Positions 31,329 to 38,357 of a stretch of DNA of 64,000 bases are shown in pieces. Position 1 is the stretch's first letter. The number at the start of each line of letters is the position of its first letter. The position numbers were made by a program, and so were the translations under genes. The notes below the pieces were generated by a model. The model had not been told where the DNA came from, ran no database searches, and was given only the letters and a program-made list of their open reading frames with translations. Source of the stretch: Paracoccus shandongensis (GTDB taxonomy: Bacteria > Pseudomonadota > Alphaproteobacteria > Rhodobacterales > Rhodobacteraceae); contig NZ_JAFLRK010000007.1 in NCBI RefSeq assembly GCF_017315735.1, positions 62,001 through 126,000 on the forward strand. Reading direction: 5' to 3'.

Positions 31329-32094
31329 CGAGGATCTGGCGCTGCTGGTCCGCGCGGCGCAGACCGCCGGACCCATCGCGCTGTCCTTCTGGCGCGCGCA
31401 GCCCAAGGCCTGGGACAAGCCCGGCGACGCGGGCCCCGTGACCGAGGCGGACCTGGCCGTCAACGACGCGCTGCAGGACATGCTGCGGGGCGCGCGCCCC
31501 GAATACGGCTGGCTGTCCGAGGAAAGCGAGGCCGACGCATCCCGCCTGGACGCCCAGCGGTGCTTCATCATCGACCCCATCGACGGCACCCGCGCCTTTA
31601 TCGCGGGCCAGCAGGGCTTTGCCCATTCCCTGGCGATTGCCGAAGGGGACCGGATCATCGCCGCCGTTGTGCATCTGCCCGCGATGGACCTGACCTTCAC
31701 CGCCCATGCGGACGGCCCGGCGTGGCTCAACGGCCAGCCCATCCGCCCCAGCGACGCGGGTATCCAGGGCGCGCGCGTGCTGACCTACAAGTCCGCGACC
31801 GAGCCCGAGCATTGGAAGAACGGCCGGACGCCCCCCTTCCGGCGCGAATTCCGCCCTTCGCTGGCCTGGCGGCTGTGCCTGGTGGCCGAGGGGCGGTTCG
31901 ACGCCACGCTGTCGGTGCGCAGCGTGTGGGAATGGGACATCGCCGCGGGCAGCCTGATCGCGGAACGGGCGGGCGCGCGGGCCACCACCCGGCGCGGCCA
32001 GCCCATGCGCTTCAACAGCCCGCGCGCGATGGTGGACGGGATGATCGTCGCCGGGCCAAGGCTGCATGGGGAAATGCTGGCCGGGATGGTGTGA
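31315..32094 (+). CDS. cysQ: Inositol monophosphatase family protein, likely 3'(2'),5'-bisphosphate nucleotidase CysQ
   Basis: 259 residues, Mg-dependent phosphatase fold. Metal-site motifs are WLSEESEAD near residue 64, IDPIDGTRAFI near 84 and WEWDIAAGSLIAERAG near 205. CysQ removes PAP formed when PAPS is used, fitting the cysD-cysNC genes in this window. Histidinol-phosphatase or inositol phosphatase activity cannot be excluded from sequence alone. TTG 31315 is the only early start in frame; it lies inside the end of pmbA (14-nt overlap) behind a GGGGGGAT stretch, implying coupling. Confidence 0.82.
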   Translation: MPGPDEDLALLVRAAQTAGPIALSFWRAQPKAWDKPGDAGPVTEADLAVNDALQDMLRGARPEYGWLSEESEADASRLDAQRCFIIDPIDGTRAFIAGQQGFAHSLAIAEGDRIIAAVVHLPAMDLTFTAHADGPAWLNGQPIRPSDAGIQGARVLTYKSATEPEHWKNGRTPPFRREFRPSLAWRLCLVAEGRFDATLSVRSVWEWDIAAGSLIAERAGARATTRRGQPMRFNSPRAMVDGMIVAGPRLHGEMLAGMV

Positions 32095-32341
32095 CGCGTC
32101 ACGGTGCGTGCAAGCACGCACCCTACGGCAGTTCAGGGTATGGTCGGGACATTCCTTCTGCCGGGCCAGCCGATCCACGACAACGAAGGCTGGACCGATG
32201 AGGAATACAGCGCTGCGCGATGCCGGGGAAAAGGTCAGCGTCACGACCCGCCGCTTTTCCCGACCGCGCTGCGCGACGATGCCAATCCGGTGATGCGCCG
32301 GCACAGGTTCATGGAGAAGATCCTCGCCGAAGGTCCAGCCC
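32095..32341. other. Intergenic stretch with a perfect hairpin, no confident gene
   Basis: A perfect 9-bp hairpin GGTGCGTGC-AA-GCACGCACC sits at 32103-32122, nine bases after the cysQ stop, and may end that transcript; similar GGTGCGTGC-type palindromes recur between genes in Rhodobacterales as far as I recall. The remaining 220 bases have short frames on the plus strand without ribosome sites, perhaps debris of a lost gene, but nothing identifiable. Confidence 0.5.
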
Positions 32342-33883
32342 CTAGATCAGCCCCGACCGGGTGATCCCCAGCAGCCCCCCCTGGCGCAGGGTCGCCACGG
32401 GATAGCCGTCGCTGCGCATCAGATCGAGCGAAAAGCCCGGCTCGACCTTCTTCAGCGCCTGCAGGGCGGCCAGGGCGCCGGCTTCGTCGTGGCGCTGGTA
32501 TCGCAGGGCTGCCAGGAACCGCAGCGAGGGGCGGTTTTCCGGGGCGAACTGCTGGACGGCGTCGAACCGCTGCTCGGCCTCGTCGAAGCGGCCCAGGCGG
32601 ATCAGGGCGATGCCCATGCGCATCTGCAAGGGAACGGGGTTCAGGACCGACAGCGCCTCGGCCAAGCCGGCCTGGGCTTCGCGATGCGCTTCATTGTGGC
32701 GGCCCAGATCGGTCAGGGCTTGGGAATAGGCGCTCCGCGCCACGAAGTTGCGCGGGTCTATCCTGACCGCCTGTTGCGCCAGCCAGAAGCTGACCTGGGC
32801 ATGGTCCAGATAGCCTTCGACCACCGATCCCACCGCCAGGGCGGTCGCGCTGCAGGGATCGGCCTCGCGCGCCCTTGTGGCAAGTTCCCGGGCTTCCTGG
32901 ATGCAGCCTTGCGGATCGGGCACCAGCCGTTCGAAGACCTGTGTTGTCAGCACCCAGGCCCGCAATGCCATGGTCAGGGACGGACTGACGCGGTCGTCCA
33001 TGGTCTTCAACGCTTGTTCGGCCCGGTGCAACCGCGCGTCGTTGTAGCTGAACACATCGGCAAGGGACACGCCAAGCGCCGCGTCGATCGTGCGCACCGC
33101 GTCCAGCACGCGCATGACACCCACGCAGATCCGGGCGGTGCAGTCGTTCATCGAGGCGGCCAGGTCGTCTGCGTCCAGAACGAACCTGTGCGACCAGAAC
33201 AACCGGCTGCTGGGCCGGTGGCTCAGCTTGACCAGCAGATGGAAGCCCTTGCCCATGCGGGTGGCCACCGCGGACAGGACGATCGCCGATTGCCCCGGAT
33301 CGGCCCTGTCCGGCATGGCGACCAGGGGAACCAGATCGCAGGCCCGCCCTGCGGCCTCGCCCAGGATCATGGCCGCGATCACGGCGGTTTCGCTGTCGCC
33401 CGCCACCGGCTCGGCCGTCAGCAGGACCGGCAGCGGCGACGCCTCGGGCGCGGACGGGGCGACCGTCTGTTCGGCGTGCATCCGGGCGTCGCGCAGCCAA
33501 TCCTCGAACTCGGGGTCGGGAATGTCCAGGTCGGCGGCGAATTCGGGCATCTGCCCGTCCGGGCCGGGCCGCGCGGTCATGTCCAGCCGCACCATCGTGC
33601 CGTCCAGGCCCACCCATCCCGGCCCGCTGACCAGGGCGTCGCGGGCATCCCCCAGGCCGATGCGGATTTCGCGCAAGACCTGGCGCAGGCTGGCATTGGC
33701 GTGGTCGGGTTCGCGCGTGCTGAACAGCAGATCCTGCAACCGCGCGCGCAGCACCCGCATGGCCACGGCGCTGCCCATCACCGCCAAGGCCCCACGCGCC
33801 CGCATCCCGCGCGGCGTCAGCCGGAGGTTTCCCGGCCCGATCAGTTCGACCGGCCCCATAAGGCGAAGCGTCAGCGGCTGCAT
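32342..33883 (-). CDS. SARP-like transcriptional regulator with tetratricopeptide-type C-terminus
   Basis: About 513 residues. The first ~100 residues resemble the winged-helix domain of SARP activators (LRLMGPVELIGPG, then ASLRQVLREIRIGLG and VSGPGWVGLDG). The middle resembles the TolB/adenylate-cyclase-associated region of similar regulators, and residues about 340-500 contain helical repeats with TPR spacing (YSQALTDLGRHNEAHREAQA; GIALIRLGRFDEAEQRFDAV). ATG 33883 starts exactly at the domain, though no good ribosome site is seen; ATG 33970 is an alternative. It is divergently transcribed from the haloperoxidase-like gene and probably regulates it. Confidence 0.7.
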   Translation of the reverse strand: MQPLTLRLMGPVELIGPGNLRLTPRGMRARGALAVMGSAVAMRVLRARLQDLLFSTREPDHANASLRQVLREIRIGLGDARDALVSGPGWVGLDGTMVRLDMTARPGPDGQMPEFAADLDIPDPEFEDWLRDARMHAEQTVAPSAPEASPLPVLLTAEPVAGDSETAVIAAMILGEAAGRACDLVPLVAMPDRADPGQSAIVLSAVATRMGKGFHLLVKLSHRPSSRLFWSHRFVLDADDLAASMNDCTARICVGVMRVLDAVRTIDAALGVSLADVFSYNDARLHRAEQALKTMDDRVSPSLTMALRAWVLTTQVFERLVPDPQGCIQEARELATRAREADPCSATALAVGSVVEGYLDHAQVSFWLAQQAVRIDPRNFVARSAYSQALTDLGRHNEAHREAQAGLAEALSVLNPVPLQMRMGIALIRLGRFDEAEQRFDAVQQFAPENRPSLRFLAALRYQRHDEAGALAALQALKKVEPGFSLDLMRSDGYPVATLRQGGLLGITRSGLI

Positions 33884-33981
33884 CGAAGAAAAGCGTAGGA
33901 GAAATCCAAGGTCGTTGTTACGCTTTACCTTACGGCAAAGATACAGGGTTTTCGATTCATGTTGGTTCATGAGGTTGAGCA

Positions 33982-35070
33982 ATGTCCCTGCTGAACGCCC
34001 AGAATGCGCAAAATGCCCAGAATGCCCAGAACGCCCAGGCATCTGGCGGGGCGGGGGCGTCCGACCTGATGGCTGCCGCCCTGATGCGGACCCGCGACGC
34101 CATTGTCGGCACCGAAACCATCGCCCCCCAGGCGGGACAGGACGCCACGCTGGACGCGGCCGAGCGGCTGCGGCGGATGGAGCCTGCGTTCCGCCGCGCC
34201 GTCCTGCTGTCCGAACTGCTGGAGGACATCGCCTTCCAGGTCGAGGATTATCCCCAAAAGCGCGCCACCGCACGCGCGGTCACGGTGCTGCGGCGCAAGG
34301 CGGGCGAGGGCGCGGCGGACCACGCGCCCCTGGCCCGGATCACCCGCCCCGAGGCCGCGGATCTGGGCGGTGCCGCGCCCCTGGTCATGGCCTATGCCGA
34401 ACTGCGCGCCGACCGCCTGGCCGAGATCCTGGCCCAGCGCGAAGACCTGATCCCGTTTTTCGCCAGCATCCTGCCGATCACCCCGGCCCGCGCCCCCGCC
34501 GTGATCGAGATGCTGGAAACCGGGCTGGACCTTGTCACGCCGGTGGTGATGCGGGTCAAGATCGCGCTTGGCTGCCCCCGGCCCTCGCAGTTCAGCCCGC
34601 TGATCCAGCCGATGATCCCCGAACCGGGGCATCCCACCCTGCCCAGCGGCCATGCCACGCAGATGTTCACGATGGCGGCCATGCTGTCGCAGCTGACGGG
34701 GGCGGGCGATCCCCTGGTCAGCGACAGCCAGCTTTACCGCCTGGCCTGCCGCATCGCGATCAACCGGACGGTGGCGGGCGTGCATTTCCCCGCCGACAGC
34801 GCGGCGGGCGCGGTGCTGGGCATCCAGCTGGGGCGCTATCTGATGGCGCGGGGGCAGGGCGGCACGGTCGGCTCGGCCAGCTTCGACGGCACGGCCTTCG
34901 GCAGCGCGAACCAGCCGCGCGACTTTCACCATGGCGTCCTGGACCAGATGGCGCGGGGCGCGGATCCCTCGACCGCGTTTCCCGGTGACGCGGCGGCGGT
35001 GCGTCCGGCGCCCTTGTGGCAGTCGCTGGTCGGGCGCGCGGCCCAGGAATGGCAGACACGATGGAGCTGA
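33982..35070 (+). CDS. Vanadium-dependent haloperoxidase / PAP2-superfamily protein
   Basis: 362 residues. The complete vanadate or phosphate-binding signature is present: Lys193-x6-Arg200-Pro201, PSGH at 221-224, and Arg262-x5-His268-x3-Asp272 (NRTVAGVHFPAD). The fold is shared by vanadium haloperoxidases and acid phosphatases, so the chemistry is open. There is no signal peptide; the N-terminus begins with five Asn-Ala-Gln repeats and a low-complexity linker. GAGG precedes ATG 33982. The stop overlaps the following small gene. It is the first gene of a three-gene unit with the small protein and the S8 protease. Confidence 0.82.
   Translation: MSLLNAQNAQNAQNAQNAQASGGAGASDLMAAALMRTRDAIVGTETIAPQAGQDATLDAAERLRRMEPAFRRAVLLSELLEDIAFQVEDYPQKRATARAVTVLRRKAGEGAADHAPLARITRPEAADLGGAAPLVMAYAELRADRLAEILAQREDLIPFFASILPITPARAPAVIEMLETGLDLVTPVVMRVKIALGCPRPSQFSPLIQPMIPEPGHPTLPSGHATQMFTMAAMLSQLTGAGDPLVSDSQLYRLACRIAINRTVAGVHFPADSAAGAVLGIQLGRYLMARGQGGTVGSASFDGTAFGSANQPRDFHHGVLDQMARGADPSTAFPGDAAAVRPAPLWQSLVGRAAQEWQTRWS
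33994..34038 (+). repeat. Five tandem 9-nt repeats encoding Asn-Ala-Gln
   Basis: Five in-frame copies of AAYGCNCAR begin at codon 5 of the haloperoxidase-like gene. The unit is a multiple of three, so gain or loss of copies changes the tail length without shifting frame. Confidence 0.9.
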
Positions 35071-35306
35071 CATCCGATCCCGAAAAGCCCGACGCCGACA
35101 AGCCGCGTTCCGGCTGGTCCGCCCCCAAGGCGGCCTATGCGCAGTTCCGCCCGGGATTGTCGCCCTATCTGCACTATATCCACGACCTGCGCGTCAGCCG
35201 GAACCAGGTTCCCGCGCCTCCGGACCATGGCCCCGACGCGGGCGCCGAGCTGCCCTGGCAGCTTGAACAGGCGCTGCGCGACCTGATCGAGCAGAGCTTC
35301 CGATGA
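35049..35306 (+). CDS. Small hypothetical protein between haloperoxidase-like and S8 protease genes
   Basis: 85 residues from ATG 35049 (81 from ATG 35061). The sequence has an acidic, lysine-rich start, then APKAAYAQFRPGLSPYLHYI and an acidic helix LPWQLEQALRDLIEQSF. No membrane segment or signal peptide. It overlaps both neighbours (by 22 nt upstream and 4 nt downstream), so it is very likely co-translated with them and may act as a partner or inhibitor of the protease; that role is only inferred from position. Confidence 0.6.
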   Translation: MADTMELTSDPEKPDADKPRSGWSAPKAAYAQFRPGLSPYLHYIHDLRVSRNQVPAPPDHGPDAGAELPWQLEQALRDLIEQSFR

Positions 35307-37051
35307 TGGCGCTGGCCAACAGGATCGTCACCGCCTTCGAGGATTTCGTGGAGGATCCGGCAGGCGTGCTGTCGGACGACGCGATCAACCCCCCCGGCCG
35401 CCGCAGCATGGCGGGCGAGAACGACCTGACCGATCCGGCGCTGGCTTATCTGTCCGACAGCGCCCTGCCCGATCCGGGCCAGGGCTGCATCATCGGGGTC
35501 ATCGACGACGCGGTGCCCTTTGTCCACCGGCGGTTCACCCTGGCGGGCCCCGTCAGCCGCATGGCCTCGGTCTGGATGCAGGATGCGCGGTTCCGGCCGG
35601 GAATGGGCGCCGATCTGCCATCGGGCGCGGAATGGCGCGGGGCGGAACTGTCGGCGCTGCTGGCCGGGGCGGGGCCCGGAGGCGAGGATGCGATCTATCG
35701 CCTGACAGGCGCCGTGGACCTGACGCGCCCCGGCCCGCCCTCGGGCGCGTTCGAGGCGGGGCACGGCGCGGCGGTGGCCCCGCTGGCCGCGGGCTTCGAT
35801 CCCGCCGATCCGCAGGCCCGCAACCATCCGGTGATCGCCGTCTGCCTGCCGCCCCGGATCATCGCCGATTCCATGGGTGTCTTGGCCCCGGTGCCGATCC
35901 TGGCGGGGATGCTGTTCATCATCCACCGCGCCCGGCGCTTGTGCCGCTTCATCGAGGCACGGCGCGGCCTGCCGCGCGGCAGGGTCCGCCTGCCGGTGGT
36001 CATCAACCTCAGCCTGGGGCTGACGGCGGGGCCGCGCGACGGATCGACGCTTCTGGAACGCTTCATGGATGCGGTCTCGGCCATGGAGGAGGCGGATCTG
36101 GGGCCGGTTCACTTCGTGCTGCCCATGGGCAATCACCGCCAGGGCCGGCTGCGCGCCAGGCTGCGGCCGGGCCAGTCCATCGGCTGGCGCCTGCCCCCCG
36201 ACGACACCACCATCAACGCCATCGAAATCTGGGGCCCGCCCCACGACCATCCCCCCCGGGGCGAGCTGCAGGTGACCCTGACGCCGCCGGGCCAGCCGCC
36301 CGCGACCACCGCCTTTACGCGGCCCTGGCAGTTCTCGGTCCTGTCCGACGGTCAGGGAATGCCCCTGGCGCGCGCCTATTACACGCCGCATCTGCTGCCC
36401 GACGGGCGCTGGCGCGACGGCATCGCGGTGATCGCCACCCCCACTTGCCCCGAACGCCTGGGCGAGCCCTTCGCGCCCCCCGGCGAATGGCGGGTCGGGA
36501 TCGCGGGCGACGGGAACGCCCCTTGCGACGTGACGGCGCAGCGCGACGAGGTGATCCGCGGCTTTCGCCGGGGCGCCCGGCAAAGCTGGTTCCACGATCC
36601 CGCCTATCGCAGCCATGATGCGTCGGGCTTTCCGATCCTGACGGACGAACAGAACGGCGGCGATCCCCTGGTGATCCGCAGGGGCACGGTCAACAGCTAT
36701 GCGACCGGCACGCGGACGCTGCGGGCGGGGGCGGTCTATCGGCGCACCGAACACACGGCGGCCTATGGGGCGCTGCTGGACGACGGGCAGCCGGGCGACT
36801 GCCTGGCGCCGGTGGATCTCAGCGCCAACAACGGTGCGATGATCGTCTGCGGGCGCAACAGCGGCAGCTTTGCGCGGGCGGCGGGCACCTCGCTTGCGGC
36901 GCCGCAGCTGACGCGCTGGCTGGCCGGGCGGCTGTCGGGCGGGGCGGTCCTGGACGGGCGGCAGGCGATCCGCGACCAGGCCCCGCAGGGGGCGGGACCG
37001 CAGGACCAGCCGCCGGTCCTGCCGCTGGCCGCGCCCTTCCCGGAATTCTAG
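35303..37051 (+). CDS. S8 (subtilisin-fold) family serine protease, no signal peptide
   Basis: 582 residues. The catalytic triad is readable: Asp68 in GVIDDAVPFVHRRF, His154 in EAGHGAAVAPLAAG and Ser530 in AAGTSLAAPQL. The oxyanion asparagine is Asn277 in LPMGNHRQG. The motifs are divergent from classical HGTHVA but chemically complete. The long stretch between His and Ser (about 375 residues) holds an inserted domain. There is no export signal, suggesting a cytoplasmic protease or an unusual route. ATG 35303 overlaps the small gene's stop by 4 nt. Confidence 0.78.
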   Translation: MMALANRIVTAFEDFVEDPAGVLSDDAINPPGRRSMAGENDLTDPALAYLSDSALPDPGQGCIIGVIDDAVPFVHRRFTLAGPVSRMASVWMQDARFRPGMGADLPSGAEWRGAELSALLAGAGPGGEDAIYRLTGAVDLTRPGPPSGAFEAGHGAAVAPLAAGFDPADPQARNHPVIAVCLPPRIIADSMGVLAPVPILAGMLFIIHRARRLCRFIEARRGLPRGRVRLPVVINLSLGLTAGPRDGSTLLERFMDAVSAMEEADLGPVHFVLPMGNHRQGRLRARLRPGQSIGWRLPPDDTTINAIEIWGPPHDHPPRGELQVTLTPPGQPPATTAFTRPWQFSVLSDGQGMPLARAYYTPHLLPDGRWRDGIAVIATPTCPERLGEPFAPPGEWRVGIAGDGNAPCDVTAQRDEVIRGFRRGARQSWFHDPAYRSHDASGFPILTDEQNGGDPLVIRRGTVNSYATGTRTLRAGAVYRRTEHTAAYGALLDDGQPGDCLAPVDLSANNGAMIVCGRNSGSFARAAGTSLAAPQLTRWLAGRLSGGAVLDGRQAIRDQAPQGAGPQDQPPVLPLAAPFPEF

Positions 37052-37190
37052 CGCCCGCCCGCCTTTTTCACGAAAGCGGCACGCCCGGATTCACGCCCGT
37101 TTCACGGCCCGGGTCCATGGTGATTCCATTGCAAGCGATCATCGGTCGCACGGGATGACGGCTTACAAGGCAGCAAAGGGGAAGACGGAC

Positions 37191-37658
37191 ATGCCGGGTG
37201 ACACAATTCCGAATTTCAACAACGTGCTTGCCGCGCTTCAGCTTCTGGGCGGTGGACCGGGGGGTGTGCAGAATGTACCGGTCCACGACATGCACCAGGA
37301 TCCAGGGACGGCAACAAGCGGGCGGTCAGGGGGCGGCGCTCCTCCCGCTGATCCCGACCGCCCAAACTGGGCCGCGTTCCGCCGGCTCGAGCAGGAAAAC
37401 CAGCTTCTGACCGACCATGTCGAGATGCTGGCCTGCGCCCTGGGTGCCTGCCCCAATTGCTGGGGCAACATCGAGGATTGCGAAGACTGCGGAGGCATCG
37501 GGCGTCCCGGTGCCTTCGCCCCCGATCGCCGCTGTTTCGACCATTATGTCCTGCCGGTCATCGTCCGCGTGATGGGACGCCCCGGCCTCTGCGACGATCC
37601 CGTGTCCCGCCCCGGCGATTACCGGGGCCGGGACGACCCGCCGGGTTCCCAGGCGTAA
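37191..37658 (+). CDS. Hypothetical protein with coiled coil and cysteine-rich metal-binding motif
   Basis: 155 residues. A disordered Gly/Pro/Asp-rich N-terminal half is followed by a heptad helix (FRRLEQENQLLTDHVEMLA), then CPNCWGNIEDCEDCGGIG, resembling a DnaJ-type or ribbon zinc-binding site, and FDHYVLPVIVRVMGRPG. No signal peptide. I chose ATG 37191 because AAAGGGGAAG precedes it; ATG 37155 has nothing. It has its own 140-base leader after the S8 gene and a strong terminator behind it. Its function is unknown, and membership in the protease cassette is inferred from position. Confidence 0.65.
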   Translation: MPGDTIPNFNNVLAALQLLGGGPGGVQNVPVHDMHQDPGTATSGRSGGGAPPADPDRPNWAAFRRLEQENQLLTDHVEMLACALGACPNCWGNIEDCEDCGGIGRPGAFAPDRRCFDHYVLPVIVRVMGRPGLCDDPVSRPGDYRGRDDPPGSQA

Positions 37659-37683
37659 CCAGTGCTGCTTCTGCCTGCGGGTG

Positions 37684-37715
37684 TTTGGCGGATGGTCTTC
37701 AGGCCATCCGCCAAA
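37684..37715. terminator. Bidirectional terminator between the Cys-rich protein gene and pqiC
   Basis: A perfect 12-bp stem TTTGGCGGATGG / CCATCCGCCAAA with an 8-nt loop, flanked by A's and T's, lying between convergent genes. Confidence 0.85.
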
Positions 37716-37720
37716 TCCGT

Positions 37721-38356
37721 TCAGAACAACGGATCCAGCGCAAAGGGATCGGCGGGCGCGGTGGTGGCGATGGTGCGGCCCGGTCCCGACAGCGTGGCGA
37801 TCTGGCGCGCCAGGATGGCGATGGCCTGGGACGCCGCCGCGGCCGATGCCCCGGGCCCCGTCCCCCCCATCGGCACGGCGATGTCGAAGCTGCGGGCGTG
37901 GTTCGCGCCGCCGCTGCCCTCGTCCGACACGAAATAGCGGCCCGACAGGCGATAGGTGCCGTTCGACTGGGCCAGGGCCTTTTCCACCCGCACCTCAAGC
38001 CGGCGCTGCGGCGGCTCGGCCAAGGGCCAGGGTTCGCCGATCACGGTGGCACCGGATGCGTCGGATATCGCGCGTGCCAGGGCCAGGGTAAAGGCGCGCT
38101 GCGGGCTGTCGGCCCACAGGTTCTTCGGGCTGGACCGCACCGCGCCGTCTTCCGTCTGGAAGGCGACCTCTTGTCCCGATGCGTATTCGGGCAGGGACAC
38201 GTCCTTCAGTTCCGCGCTGCCCAGGCGGTTGGGCACCTGTTCGCCCGCAGGCGGGTCGATCAGGTAGCGCGCGGTCTTTTCCGGGCTGGAACAGGCGGAC
38301 AGTCCCAGAAGGCCAAGGCAGGCAAGGGCAAGGGGCAGGTGGCGGGGCAGGGTCAT
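37721..38356 (-). CDS. pqiC: PqiC-like outer-membrane lipoprotein (ABC transport auxiliary component)
   Basis: 211 residues. The lipoprotein signal ends in GLLGLSAC with lipidation expected at the Cys of LSAC. The mature part resembles the PqiC/YmbA family (RYLIDPPAG, DSPQRAFTLALARAISD, LEVRVEKALAQSNGTYRLSG). It would receive lipids from the PqiB channel at the outer membrane. It follows pqiB with a 1-base gap, at the end of the operon. Confidence 0.85.
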   Translation of the reverse strand: MTLPRHLPLALACLGLLGLSACSSPEKTARYLIDPPAGEQVPNRLGSAELKDVSLPEYASGQEVAFQTEDGAVRSSPKNLWADSPQRAFTLALARAISDASGATVIGEPWPLAEPPQRRLEVRVEKALAQSNGTYRLSGRYFVSDEGSGGANHARSFDIAVPMGGTGPGASAAAASQAIAILARQIATLSGPGRTIATTAPADPFALDPLF

Positions 38357-38357
38357 G

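Noticed and set aside
32104-32364. Possible 86-residue gene after cysQ
   Set aside because: It begins inside the hairpin, lacks a ribosome site and overlaps the end of the regulator gene; only weak protein-like character.
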